Below, piece after piece: positions 34,246-45,344 of a stretch of 64,000 bases of DNA. The notes below the pieces were generated by a model. The model worked only from the letters and a program-made list of their open reading frames with translations, did no database searches and was not told the DNA's origin. This stretch comes from Acanthosepion esculentum. Lineage: Eukaryota > Mollusca > Cephalopoda > Sepiida > Sepiidae. A program made the position numbers and the translations under genes. How positions within the stretch are numbered: the stretch's first letter is position 1; every line of letters starts with the position of its first letter. The stretch is from assembly GCA_964036315.1 (NCBI GenBank), contig OZ038517.1:47437809-47501808 (forward strand), in the 5' to 3' direction.

Positions 34246-34562
34246 TCCATGTTTGTACCATGTCCTGGGTATGACGACAAACTGCATCCGCGTCCTGGGT
34301 ATGATGACAAACTACATCCGCGTCCTGGGTATGACGACAAACTACATCCGCGTCCTGGATATGACAACAAACTACATCCGCGTCCTGGGTATGACGACAA
34401 ACTACATCCGCGTCCTGGGTATGACGACAAACTACATCCGCGTCCTGGGTATGACGACAAACTACATCCGCGTCCTGGGTATGACGACAAACTACATCCG
34501 CGTCCGGGGTATGACGACAAACTACATCCGTGTCCTGGGTATGACGACAAACTACATCCGCA
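34246..34562 (+). repeat. 30-bp minisatellite A, about 10 units
   Basis: The unit is 'cgtcctgggtatgacgac' plus 'aaactacatccg', nearly perfect. Because 30 is a multiple of three it stays open in several frames on both strands (PGYDDKLHPR-type repeats), which is a period effect and not evidence of a protein. Four diverged units occur at 29.12-29.24 kb and one near 63.37 kb. Confidence 0.95.
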
Positions 34563-34646
34563 TATTTGAACTTTATTTGAGTAGCTAAGCAATTAAATTA
34601 AATTTTATCAACAAAATAATTGCTTTTTTATAAAGATCACAAAAGA

Positions 34647-35775
34647 CCAGAATGAAAATGAAAAATTATTATTACCAGCTCTACGTTTTTGAAAAATATT
34701 ATTACCAGCTATACGTTTTTGAAAAAAACATTTTTACCAGCTCTACATTTTTGAAAAAACATTATTACCAGCTCTACGTTTTTGAAAAAATATTATTACC
34801 AGCTCTACGTTTTTGAAAAATATTATTACCAGCTCTACGGTTTTGAAAAAATATTATTACCAGCTCTACGTTTGTGGAAAAATATTATTACCAGCTCTAC
34901 GTTTTTGAAAAAATATTATTACCAGCTCTACGTTTTTGGAAAAGTGTTATTACCAGCTATACGTTTTTGAAAAACCAGAATGAAAATGAAAAAATATTAT
35001 TACCAGCTCTACATTTTTGAAGAATATTATTGCCAGCTCTACGTTTTTGAAAAATATTATTGCCAGCCCTACGTTTTTGAAAAATATTATTGCCAGCTCT
35101 ACGTTTTTGAAAAATATTATTGCCAGCTCTACGTTTTTGAAAAATACTATTGCCAGCTCTACGTTTTTGAAAAATATTATTACCAGCTCTACGTTTTTGA
35201 AAAATATTATTACCAGCTCTACGTTTTTGGAAAAATATTATTACCAGTTCTACGTTTTTGGAAAATATTATTACTAGCTCTACGTTTTTGAAAAATATTA
35301 TTACCAGCTCTACGATTTTGGAAAAGTGTTATTACCAGCTATACGTTTTTGAAAAACCAGAATGAAAATGAAAAAATATTATTACCAGCTCTATGTTTTT
35401 GAAAAGTATTATTACCAGCTCTACGTTTTTGAAAAATATTATTACCAGCTCTACGTTTTTGAAAAATATTATTACCAGCTATACGTTTTTGAAAAATATT
35501 ATTACCAGCTATACGTTTTTGAAAAAAACATTACCAGCTCTACGTTTTTGTAAAAAACATTATTACCAGCTCTACGTTTTTGGAAAAATATTATTACCAG
35601 CTCTACGTTTTTGGAAAAATATTACTACCAGCTCTACGTTTTTGAAAAAATATTATTACCAGCTCTACGTTTTTGAAAAAATATTATTACCAGCTCTACG
35701 TTTTTGGAAAAATATTATTACCAGATATACGTTTTTGAAAAATAATATTACCAACTATACTTTTTGGAAAAAATC
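34647..35775 (+). repeat. About 30-bp minisatellite B, about 36 units
   Basis: The unit is 'attattaccagctctacg' plus 'tttttgaaaaat', 30-32 bp. Three markers 'ccagaatgaaaatga' (34647, 34975, 35357) divide it into super-blocks of about 328 and 382 bp, each preceded by 'aaaagtgttattaccagc', so whole blocks were duplicated. Diverged units are present at 28.85 and 63.07 kb. Confidence 0.95.
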
Positions 35776-36029
35776 TTTTTCAGCATTGAATGGCCCAACG
35801 AAGGTCGATATGCTGGTTAAATAATCAATCAATCAACCACCCATCTAGGGAAAACCTGCGTAAATACGGGAAAATGGTGATTTTTCTGGTTTCTTGTTGA
35901 TATTTCAACCAATTTTCATCAAACTTAACAATTGCTTTATAAATATATCCTCTTTTGCGTTTCTGACAAATTGAATTTCAAAAACTCCAAAATAATTGTG
36001 GCCTGAAGTGGGTCTTCAGGTTGCCTGTT

Positions 36030-36690
36030 TTACCCCTTCAAATCCTCAGCTAAGTTCGACTGAATAAATACAAACTACTTCTGTTATATCAGTAACTGCA
36101 TTAACTCAAAATGTTTTTTAATGAAACTACTTTAAAGTAATTGAAGAAGATAGACTCTGTTACATCTAAACATGATGCTGTTTTTGCTCCATTCTAATTG
36201 AACAATTTTTCTGATCGACCAGCTGGCTATGACTGCTAATGGAAGACTATGTACTGCCAGTCATTTTGGTGTAGTTATTTATTAGGCTTAGCCAAAAGGA
36301 ATTAGACACTGAAGATGAGATATTGGCAAGGCTTTTCTTCGATTGCAGAAATTCATTTGTCAAATCCCCTGTGAAGAATATTATGTGAAATGCATGTATA
36401 CCGTAAAACAGACAGTAGACATGTCATGTTTGTTAATGATGGAAGAGATTAGAACTTTACATCAAGTGACACACAGTTTCGGAGACCTACCCACATATAC
36501 TTTTCAGTTGACAGCTTTGAGTGAAATTTATTTTTCTGTTATTGACATTACTGAAGAAACTTGCTCACAGTAATAAGACGATGGGAGGGAGAAATTGAAT
36601 TACTGTGGGTAGATGACTAGACTGGATATGTTTGTTTTGATGGTAATAGTGTAGCTTATTTTTTTTTCAATAATTCTTCACCTAATATAA
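36030..36690. other. Unassigned, with one 76-codon frame
   Basis: The frame at 36343-36573 is open on the plus strand, but I recognise no motif and no splice sites of quality. Treat as non-coding unless expression shows otherwise. Confidence 0.3.
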
Positions 36691-37560
36691 GGTCCAAGAG
36701 CCACTCAAGGTAGAGGTTTACTGTGTGGTGTTGTATGAACATAAAAGGAGACAGTAAGAAGTGCATATCATGTAAGAAAGATAACGGTTGACACTAGACT
36801 TGAAAAGGTTAAGATTGTAGGTATCAGGGAAGCATCCCCTTGGGAGTCTGTTCTCCAAAGTAGTAATTTTATGAATGAAAGAGGAGGAGACAAGAAGTAC
36901 AGAATATGAAGGAAAGATAAAGGTTGAGGCTAGATAAAATAGATTAAGAGTGTAGTTATCAGGGAAGCATCATCTCGGGAGTAGCGATTGTATGAATGTA
37001 AGAGGAAGAGGTAAGAAGTACAGAATATGTAGGAAAGATAATGGTTGACCCTAGACCTGAATACGTTAAGATTGTAGCTATCAGGGAAGCATCATCTCAG
37101 GAGTAGCGATTGTATGAATGTAAGAGGAAGAGGTAAGAAGTACAGAATATGTAGGAAAGATAATGGTTGACCCTAGACATGAATAGATTAAGATTGTAGC
37201 TATCAGGGAAGCATCATCTCAGGAGTAGCGATTGTATGAATGTAAGAGGAGGAGGTAAGAAGTACAGAATATGTAGGAAAGATAAAGGTTGACCCTAGAC
37301 CTGAATAGGTTAAGTGTTGTAAATATCAAGGAAGCAACCTCTCAGGGGTTTGTTCCACAAGGTAGCAACTGTATGAATGTAAGAGGGGGAACTAAGAAGT
37401 GTAGGTTATGAGAATATATAGGAAAAATAATTGTTGGCCTTAGACTTGAGCAGCTTTAGATGGTAGTGATTCAGGAAGCATCCACTTAGGAGTCCGTTCC
37501 ACATATAAGTAATTTGATAAATGTAAGACGAGAAGGCATTTCGGCATTAAATAACTTGTA
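36690..37560 (+). repeat. 122-bp tandem array, about 6 units, of a dispersed repeat
   Basis: 'aggaaagataatggttgac' recurs at 37031, 37153 and 37275, a 122-bp period. Neighbouring phrases are 'tatcagggaagcatcatct' and 'gtaagaggaagaggtaaga'. The family also occurs singly at 53.50-53.66 and 62.71-62.93 kb and, split by a hAT insertion, at 55.59/57.52 kb. Confidence 0.85.
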
Positions 37561-37743
37561 GAGGTTGATATGCCACCAAACAAAATCAGCCAACATGAAA
37601 GAACTCTTTCATGCAGTGGGGCATATAATATCTTAGAATTTCTTAAAGATATCAAACTCTGTATCCATACAACTCCAACAAAACTACAACATAGCATACA
37701 CTTACATCAAAGCCTCTAAGAATCATATCCATACAAACATGTA

Positions 37744-38711
37744 CAGTGCTGTTCGATAAAAGTGACTCACCTGATTTTTTTTTTTTTTTTACTAAATGTT
37801 CTCCTCTCCGATGAAACGAAAGTTGAGCTAAATTCAAAGGATAAGCGATCTAAAATCCGAAGAAGAAGCTTTGAAAGCGCTTTGAATTTAGCAGCAAGTA
37901 CTGTCAAGCATCCGTTCAGTATAATGTTCTGGGGATGCTTTTCTTTTCATGGAACTGGTTTCTTAAAACCTATTGAAAAGACCCTCAGGAGCGAGCAGTA
38001 CAAGAGAATTTTAGAGTCTTGACTGTTCCCTTCTGCTGAAAGCATGCAAATCGACCCCACCAAGCTCATTTTTATGCAGGATAATGCTCCCTGTCACAAA
38101 TCAAAATTGATGAAGGAATACTTTGATGAGAAGCGAGTGTTATGACATGGCCGCCCCAATCTCCTGACCTCAACCCCATAGAAAACTTATGGAGCATTAT
38201 AAAGTATAGGCTCTCAAGAAAGCAGTTGAGCAACAAAGAGGATTTGATTGTGAATTTCATATCTGAATGGAATTCAATGCTTGCAGATGAGATTTGCCAG
38301 AACCTAATGAAGTCAATGCCAAAAAGGGTTGAAAAGGTTATTCAAAATAAAGGAGGACCCATAGATTATTAAATATTTCGAACTATATTACCTATTATAA
38401 TTAAATTATACCTCTATTATTCTTTATTTAAAGCTGTTCGGTTATGTTTCTATCGATTACTAGTTGCAGGAAATAAATGAGTCACTTTTTTTGCACAGAA
38501 TTTTTTTTTCCCTGAATCTCATTTATATCCAAAATTATAATTATCAATAGAATACCTTAGGATGAGTAAACATTTTTAGTAGGTGGTCGGGAAGGGGTCT
38601 TTATATTAGTAAGATTAAAAATTAGTTTGACCCCAAAAACAATAGGCGAAAAAATTTTTTTTAAGTAAAAAAAAAAAAAATCAGGTGAGTCACTTTTATC
38701 GAACAGCGCTG
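37744..38711 (+). mobile_element. Tc1-type element, internally deleted, TA target
   Basis: The left terminus 'cagtgctgttcgataaaag' and right terminus (reverse complement 'cagcgctgttcgataaaag') are matching inverted repeats that continue through 'tgactcacctga', with one mismatch over 31 bases. TA flanks both ends. Length is 968 bp, shorter than a full Tc1 element. A run of T follows the left repeat and the coding sequence starts abruptly in the catalytic domain, so the N-terminal DNA-binding region is deleted. Confidence 0.93.
37790..38372 (+). pseudogene. Tc1 transposase catalytic domain, broken
   Basis: The reading order is 'NVLLSDETKVELNSK' (first catalytic Asp), 'FSIMFWGCFSFHGTG', a stop at 38020, 'IFMQDNAPCHKSKLM' (second Asp), a frameshift near 38140, then 'WPPQSPDLNPIENLW' (catalytic Glu). 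The second Asp and Glu are 33-34 residues apart, allowing for the frameshift, as in DD34E Tc1 enzymes. About 110 N-terminal residues with the two helix-turn-helix motifs are missing. The ends look fresh enough that the element may have been moved in trans before decay. Confidence 0.9.
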
Positions 38712-39540
38712 TATATCCGCAACTTCCTATCCTTATAGCTCTTAGTCATGTTTGTCAATTTACCATCCTTGCAAGTCACGATTATGCTATCTCTTCACAT
38801 CAGTCATGTGGCCTTCTACCTCCCCCAGGATAGATCACCAGTGCCAAGGCTGCTTTTTTTTTGTTTTTTTTTTTTAAGATGACGCATCTGCCTTCATTTC
38901 TGAATAACTGATTTTTTTTTGATTTTTTTTTTTTATAAATAAGTCTTTTTGTCATATCACCATTTTTATAAGCAAATATTCCCAAGAAAATTTGCTGTTC
39001 AATATTACCTAATTACAGTCTAATTAGTGTGGCAATTACTTGTTGCATTATATATTCTCTATTGATTGAGATATTAATATTTTAGCGGTTTCTAATTCCG
39101 AGCCTATGGGACTAAATTCAAATCTTTATACTGTCAAACCATTTTCATTTTGGGTATATATAATGAATGCGTAAAATGTCTCGCTCTTTTGACTGACAAC
39201 TTGAATTTGTCATTGGGGGATAAAAATGTTTACTTGTTGAAGAGCCATCATTTCTCCATGAAAACCTTATCAAACATTTTTCTCGTCTGTTTCCTTACAC
39301 TTCTTTTCACTCCTAAAAGAATAAGTTGTGCTCGAGGTAGTTTTACTCAACATCACAAATTACCATAAAATTGAAATATCAACTTGAAAACTCAAGTCAT
39401 GTTCTTAGCCTTGTCAGATCGAGACATTCACATGGTTGAAATATCAGCTGCAGACAACTGCTTTCGAAGATCAATGGTTAAAAATGGCTTTGAGCGTGTG
39501 AAACCTGTGGATCTTGGTGAAGACCATCCTTCTTTGAACT
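38712..39540. other. Unassigned AT-rich sequence with poly-T runs
   Basis: No element ends or coding signal recognised. A 72-codon frame at 39150 lacks recognisable features. Confidence 0.35.
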
Positions 39541-39905
39541 TTGTTGACTGGTGCTACGGAATCAGAAACAAAGAACTGTGCCAAATAACAGAAACCATAT
39601 CACTTGAGGAATTCCAACAGCAGCAACAACTAAAATGGATAGCACATGTAAAGAGAAAATAATGATATAATCAAGATGTTGACATTCCACAGTACTTCAA
39701 ATAAAAGGTTAGGAAGGAAACTCCCATCAGTACAGGAATGAGCAATGACAACTACTGGATTTGAGAAACCTGTTTTCCTGAAGAATAGTTTTAAGAGAAA
39801 GATATTTATAGTACTGGTTGCTCGGTCAATAAATGCCAAATGTTTCCTTATAGGAAACCGGCTAATGTTACTATTACTATTGCGAAAAAGATTTAAAAAA
39901 CTGTA
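39540..39905 (+). pseudogene. LINE C-terminal fragment, copy 1
   Basis: Translation gives 'QQQLKWIAHVKRK' and, in the next frame, 'NDIIKMLTFHSTSNKRLG', a pattern of non-LTR C-terminal regions (LKWIAHV..). It is followed by 'cggtcaataaatgccaaatg' and 'tttccttatagg', shared with 9.5 and 40.4 kb. The 92-codon frame from 39384 fuses upstream sequence to this piece and is not a real gene. Confidence 0.6.
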
Positions 39906-40049
39906 CTATATAGCAAAAACTACATCACTTGAGGAATTCCAAGCAACAATTAATTTATTCCTCACTCTGTATCCATTTACAAGAACCAACACTTTTATCC
40001 AAGAGACTATTGCCCGAAATCCTGAACCTAGAAATTGGAGCCTTATATA

Positions 40050-40480
40050 TGGGTTTTGGCAAGGACTGAACTTCTTTGAACCTTGGAGTTTGGTGATAGA
40101 GAAACACAAACTGGGAACTGTACCAAATAACAGAAACCACATCATTTGAGGACAACCAACAGTAGCAACAACTAAAATGAATAGCACACCTAACTTGAAG
40201 AGAAAATAATGAACTAATCAAGATGTTGACATTCCACACCACTTCAAATAAAAGGTTAGGAAGGAAACCCCCATCAATACTGAAAAGGGTGACATTAGTT
40301 TGTGCATTTGAGAAACCTATTTTCCAGAAAAAAATTGTTTTAAGAGAAAGATTTTAAAATTTAATTTCAATTTTTAAAAAAATGGTGGTACAGGCGACTT
40401 GGCTGATGAAATGTTTCCTTATAAGGAAACGGTTCATATTATCATTACTATTCAAAAGACTTGGTGATAAATAAATAGAA
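40050..40480 (+). pseudogene. LINE C-terminal fragment, copy 2
   Basis: Repeats the previous fragment about 545 bp downstream: 'gtaccaaataacagaaacc', 'aagatgttgacattccaca', 'caaataaaaggttaggaag'. Tandem or twice-inserted copies of the same LINE end, both decayed. Confidence 0.6.
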
Positions 40481-40594
40481 ATTTACCATCAAATCTCCTG
40501 AAGGGTGAAAGACATGAAGGAAACCCCCATCAACATTGGAAAAATGATAACATCTACTTGACTTGAGAAAGCTACTTTTTTTTTTCTTTTTTCT

Positions 40595-41205
40595 TTAAGC
40601 TTTTCACCCCAAGCAAGGCTGGAAGTCACTAGGATGCAAGGGGTTACAGAAGATTTGAAGCGAGAGCAGATAGGAGTGAAAGCGGAAAGGATGTGGAGAA
40701 GGATAGTGGATAGATCAAGGCAAGGGGTTACAGAAGATTTGGAGCGAGAGCAGATAGGAGTGTTAGAGGAAAGGATGTGGAGAAGGATAGTGGATAGATC
40801 AAGGCAAGGGGTTACAGAAGATTTGGAGCGAGAGCAGATAGGAGTGAAAGAGGAAAGGATGTGGAGAAGGATAGTGGATAGATCAAGGCAAGGGGTTACA
40901 CAAGATTTGGAGCGAGAGCAGATAGGAGTGAAAGAGGAAAGGATGTGGAGAAGGATAGTGGATAGATCAAGGCAAGGGGTTACAGAAGATTTGGCGCAAG
41001 AGCAGATACGAGTGTTAGAGAAAAGGATGTGGAGAAGGATAGTGGATAAATCAAGACAAGGGGTTACAGAAGATTTGGAGCGAGAGCAGATAGGAGTGTT
41101 AGAGGAAAGGATGTGGAGAAGGATAGTGGATAGATCAAGACAAGGGGTTACAGAAGATTTGGAGTGAGAGCAGATAGGAGTGAAAGAGGAAAGGATTGGT
41201 AGACA
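40595..41205 (-). repeat. 84-bp tandem array, about 7 units, from a LINE 3' UTR
   Basis: The first unit is attached to 'aagcttttcaccccaagc', the reverse complement of the LINE 3' terminus at 45.88 kb. Units read 'aggggttacagaagatttgg', 'agcgagagcagataggagtg' and 'aaaggatgtggagaagg'. As 84 is a multiple of three, a 177-codon frame runs through (RMWRRIVDRSRQ repeats), but its source is non-coding LINE UTR in antisense, so no protein is claimed. Confidence 0.92.
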
Positions 41206-41769
41206 CTGGAAAAGATTGTAAATGGTATGAAGGCATTATGGTCCAAGATTGTTGGCATAGCATCAATTGATCTTGTAGCCATGGGATGCAGAATTGAAGT
41301 CCAGACCCAGAGAGCCTGTCTCTCAAGGAAAAGCCTTTCCCTCTGGAAGGAGTTAGAGTGATCACCAATTGCCCAAAAGGAACTGTCAGTAGGGCTGGAC
41401 TAATTTTAGTTTCTAGTCATACGCACACATTGGAACTGTACTTCAGTCTTGTGCCACATTCTGTTTAAGTTGGTGTTTAGATAAATGGCTTCTTCTTGAA
41501 AAATTTACAAAAATATATTGTGGTCTGATTTCTTAACCTTCTGTCACTGCAGCTACAAATCAGATTATAGGAAATTGAATTGTGTATCGGTAGCCGAAAC
41601 TGGATATTGCGATGCACCTCGAGGAGAAATGAGAAAAATGTAGAATTGTGGCTGAAGTCAGATTGTGATATTTCAATATTCCTAATGGTTTAATATGGGG
41701 TTTTATTTGTTGACATTAATTGTAGGATCATTAATGGGTATGAGAGTAGTTAGGGCAGAGTAAGGAATG
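41206..41769. repeat. Dispersed repeat piece and unassigned sequence
   Basis: 'cccaaaaggaactgtcag', 'gctggactaattttagttt' and 'cttgtgccacattctg' (41375-41465) recur at 47.44-47.53 kb. The remainder is unrecognised. Confidence 0.45.
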
Positions 41770-42185
41770 TCAATATGTGGCTTTGTTTATTAACATGAAA
41801 TAATATCAAAGCTTAAAAGATTTCCATATGTACTTTTATTTATTAACATTAAACCCTATCAAACCTTAAAAGATTTCCATATCTACTTTTATTTATTAAC
41901 ATTAAACGCTATCAAACCTTAAAAGATTTCCATATCTACTTTTATTTATTAACATTAAACCCTATCAAACCTTAAAAGATTTCCATATGTACTTTTATTT
42001 ATTAACATTAAACCCTATCAAACCTTAAAAGATTTCAGTATGTGCTTTTATTAGCATTAAATGCTATCAACCTTTAAAAGATTTCAATATATGCTTTTAT
42101 TAACATTAAACCCTATCAAACCTTTAAATATATCTCTATATCTTCTTTTATTAACATTATACCCTATCAGCCCTTAAGAAGTTTG
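41770..42185. repeat. 53-bp tandem array, about 7-8 units
   Basis: 'aaagatttccatat' followed by 'ttttatttattaacatt' and 'aaaccctatcaaacctt' recurs every 53 bp (41821, 41874, 41927), with decay toward the right. Confidence 0.9.
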
Positions 42186-42840
42186 AATATGTTCATGCAA
42201 TGTACTGATATACAGTGCTACGTGATTGAAGGTACATTCAGGCAACAGAAAATCCCTCCAGTATCTTTCCTAGGAAGTCATGGAAATTCAGATGTATTAA
42301 AAAGATAAGGAAGTTGTGGAGATCCTAATCCTGGATATACATGACACGAAAAAAGATGTCCGTAACAAGGTGCAAGTAGCTTAAAAAAAATAATAGCAAA
42401 AATATTGGCATATGCGAACTAAGTTCAATTACTGTTTGAGACATGCTCTTGGGAAACCCTAGGCTCCAAGTCTCCCTCCAGCTAATAGCAGGGAAGCTGG
42501 AGCCTTTTAGTCTTGTAAAACTGTCTGTCTCAAGTGATAGGCTGACATCCTGGCACCATAAATAATACACTTGCTATTGAAACTGCTACAGCATCATTTG
42601 ATGTCAGCGTGAGCCTATGCTATACAAAGGGGTCTGCCGGAATAAACAAAACCATGTCGATATAACGATAACTCTTGAACCTTATAAAAGGAAAAGCTTT
42701 TGCATGGAAATTAGTAATGTCTGTTGTTTACTCTCATCTTAATTGATGTCTGCCATTCCTTTTAGAGTCTCTTTGTTGTTCAACAGATAATCCCTGTTGT
42801 TTGTAGTCAAATACAGTTTCATTAAAAAAAAAAAAAACAT
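42186..42840. other. Unassigned sequence
   Basis: No gene or repeat resolved. An 81-codon minus-strand frame at 42325-42570 has no recognised motif. Confidence 0.35.
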
Positions 42841-43354
42841 GGTATATCAAAAGGATGGTTATTCCTTTGACACCGCTATCATTGTATACACTTTTTACTC
42901 TCTTGGCAATATTTCTTGTTTGAAAAAGTGATCATTAGAATTTTAAGAGAACCTGAACATATGAAAATGGATTTATACATTTTCTTTATTGTTGAGAACT
43001 AACAACAAAGATGTTAAACACTTTTTATTTATTAGATTGAATATAAGACTTGTTTATATAGTTATTTTCAAAATGTTAAATAATAATTATTGCATTGTTG
43101 TTAGTCTACATATTTTGATAAACTTGTAATTTTTTTATAAATACTTGAATAATATGATTTCTTTTCAGATTTATTTCTTTATAAAATGTTAAATAATAAA
43201 TCTTTATTAAAGGTAAATAATAAATATACCATTATAAATAATATTGTACTTGGTGCACATATTTTTATAATCATGTAAATAAACATCGCTGAAGGAATCA
43301 AAAGTGTATACGGTAATTACAGTGTCAATTGAAAAAAAGTCCTTTTGACATATC
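42841..43354. mobile_element. Long-TIR AT-rich element (MITE-like)
   Basis: The left end 'ggtatatcaaaagg' through 'cattgtatacactttt' pairs with the right end, whose reverse complement reads 'gatatgtcaaaagg' through 'taccgtatacactttt'. The imperfect inverted repeats are about 57 bp over a 514-bp element. The interior is very AT-rich with no frame. Target duplication is uncertain (possibly AT), so the superfamily is open. Confidence 0.65.
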
Positions 43355-44170
43355 ATTTTTTTTTGCAGGCATGAACGTTAAACATTGCCAAGTTTTCTTT
43401 CTGGACTCATGAAAATATTTACAAGATTTTATTGTTACATACTTAGCCTATCAGCCCTAAATCTGTTTTGATTGTTAAGTCCCTTCATTGGTGAAAAATC
43501 TGAATATATGATGTTACGTTAATTCAATTGATATATCTCAAAGGCCATTGAAAATCAAATTACAAGTTGATTTTCTATGAACATAATTTGATTTCTCTTT
43601 CAAATGACAACAAATTTAGCCTCGTTTGTATCACTGGTTATGAGATATAATTTTTGAAATTTCAACAAAGTTGTAGATTTTTGAAAGGTTCATTAAGGCA
43701 AATATTATTAAAAACAACAGACATTTTGTGTTGATTAATTTTAGTGATTGAATTTTCCAAATATAAATAATCTTTCGCAGACACTCAAGAAATTCCATCA
43801 AAAATTGTCCAAAGTTCATATTTGCAAGAAAAGTACAATATGGTGCAATGTTTTTGACTTTTTTAAATCATCTTCAAGGTAGAGACAATTTGTGAGGTTC
43901 TTGGAACTGGTGAGAGTTGAGACATAGGCAAAGAGTGTTATGATGTAGGTAAGGTGTAATGTGTTTTATATTTTGTTAATGTATATAAAAATCTCCCAAA
44001 AACACCAAAATGTCAGTAGTTTTTAATAATATTTAAAGTACATTTGCTGTCGAAATACACAGAATTTAAAAATGTTTAATCTTTTCATTACAATCTCAGG
44101 TATTTCTTTTGAAATTATTTCTGCACTCTTTAAAAATGACTGTTTGTGAGAAATACAGGTTATTTTTCTG
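43355..44170. other. Unassigned AT-rich sequence
   Basis: No element or credible frame resolved. Confidence 0.35.
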
Positions 44171-44173
44171 TGC

Positions 44174-44376
44174 TCACAGGCATCCAAGATCAGAGAGTGC
44201 AAGGTTGTCCTCATAGAACCCTTTCAATGCACCTTGGTTGTTGGGCCTGTAGAACTGATCGAATTCTTTCTCTGTCAGGTTGGGATATACATCTGCGTAG
44301 TTGGTATCATTGATATCCTTGTTTGTTTCTTGCGGTATCTCTGCTATTGTACTACTGTTATTGTACCTCTCAAGTT
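44174..44376 (-). CDS. Unrecognised minus-strand frame, possible terminal exon or retrocopy
   Basis: The minus strand is open for 68-81 codons and stops at TGA. Its last 54 codons include 'NDTNYADVYPNLTEKEFDQF', 'YRPNNQGALKGFYEDN' and 'LALSDLGCL'. Composition is protein-like and richer in GC than the flanks, unlike the repeat-driven frames elsewhere. Its 5' side runs directly into a plus-strand LINE fragment near 44.37 kb, so the first codons are LINE sequence. No good acceptor with a pyrimidine tract is visible upstream, and no clear polyadenylation signal follows. I do not recognise the protein. Confidence 0.35.
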
Positions 44377-44595
44377 TCTTAACAAAATCCAGAGTAGGGT
44401 CTGCAATACAATCGATCATGCTCTGGCCCCTTGTCTCCAGTCACTTTCTCACCGACGTGATGTGGCTTCCCTCTGTCTGTTCTACAAATATTTTCATACC
44501 AACTGATCAGATGAGTTCTTTTTTATGACATCCCGACTATATGAATTTAAGCATACCACTAGATTGGCAATTAGGTCTCACTGTTTTATTGTTTA
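44370..44595 (+). pseudogene. LINE (second family) fragment
   Basis: 'LNKIQSRVCNTIDHAL' and 'LQSLSHRRDVASLCLFYKYF' mark the C-terminal region of the same LINE family as 31.6 kb. It breaks off near 44.59 kb. Confidence 0.75.
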
Positions 44596-44619
44596 ACTAG
44601 TTAGATGCAACCATCACAG

Positions 44620-44865
44620 CTCAGAAACCTGGCGGGTAACCAACACCCACAAACTTCAAACATTTACCAACCGATGTCTCAGGAACATCCTCAGTATCAG
44701 GTGGCCAGAAGTTGTCTCCAAGGACAGGACCAGACAAGCCCCAATCGAGAATGACATAGATGTTGGTGAACTCCAGCGAGCAACATTGATATTGAGTGAC
44801 TATATCGAATCAATTGCAATCTCTGCTGTTGGTTCACTGTGTAGTGCAGAAAAGATTTTCTCTTG
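44620..44865 (+). pseudogene. Fragment of another LINE family
   Basis: An open plus-strand stretch reads 'SSETWRVTNTHKLQTFTNRC' then 'LRNILSIRWPEVVSKD'. This is the GSETW..(F)NRCLR.IL.IRWP region at the C-terminus of another non-LTR reverse transcriptase. It is only about 80 codons long and is bounded on both sides by second-family LINE pieces. Confidence 0.7.
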
Positions 44866-45342
44866 AGAATCCATCTTGCATATTTATAAATCTACCATTT
44901 GTTTATATAATGAATATTCTTGCCATATCTCGTATGGTGTTCCTACTATTCATCTCAAGGCTCTTGACAAAATCCAGAGAAGGGTCTGCAATAAAATCAG
45001 TCCTGACCAGGTAACCAGGTATCTTGTCTCCAGTCATTTTCTCACTGATGTTACTTCGCTTCCCTCTGCCTGTTCTACAAATATTTTCATGGCAACTGCT
45101 CGGACAAGCTTTTTTTCTTGGTGCTTCAACTACATGAATTTAAGTGTGCTACTAGATTGGCAATTAGGTCTCACAGCTTTACTGTTGAACTAGCAAGATG
45201 CAACCGCCATTTGTATTCTAGGAGTTTTTTTTCTCACATTTCCCATCTGTGGAATTCACTTTCAATTTCTTGCTTCTCTGATTATTACAATCATCAAAAA
45301 TTTAAATGCAAAGTCAATCACCATCTTCTGTCTTTTTGAAGC
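44866..45342 (+). pseudogene. LINE (second family) C-terminal copy
   Basis: 'HIYKSTICLYNEYSCHI', 'ALDKIQRRVCNKISPDQ', 'LHEFKCATRLAIRSHSF' and then 'CFSDYYNHQKFKCKVNHH' in shifting frames. A decayed C-terminal domain without the 3' UTR. Confidence 0.8.
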
Positions 45343-45344
45343 CT

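Larger units (their letters stand above)
34085..35836 (+). mobile_element. Minisatellite retroposon, long copy with 15-bp TSD
   Basis: The 15 bases CCACCCATCTAGGGA flank the element exactly (34070-34084 and 35837-35851). The element starts at 'cgtcctgggtacgacg'. It carries a conserved core (34116-34245: 'gcaaggcctctgatcagg', 'ggttttgaggaagc', 'ctatgggcaaatagtg'), a 30-bp array, a second array of about 30 bp units, then 'gcattgaatggcccaacg' and a tail 'taaataatcaatcaatcaa'. The long TSD and simple-repeat tail indicate LINE-driven retrotransposition. No open frame of its own is credible, so it is non-autonomous. The class is not one I recognise. Confidence 0.8.

Noticed and set aside
34164..34592. 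Overlapping frames of 106-142 codons on both strands with decapeptide repeats
   Set aside because: A 30-bp repeat stays open in several frames at once; no start context, splice sites or unique sequence support a protein.
34980..35824. Repeated YYYQLYVFEK-type frames
   Set aside because: Translations of minisatellite B; unit length varies between 30 and 32 bp and the frame shifts along the array.
36343..36573. 76-codon plus-strand frame as a host exon
   Set aside because: No recognised motif and no convincing acceptor or donor at its borders.
40634..41167. A 177-codon plus-strand frame with a 28-residue repeat (RMWRRIVDRSRQ...)
   Set aside because: The array is the antisense of a LINE 3' UTR and its period is a multiple of three, which keeps the frame open by itself.
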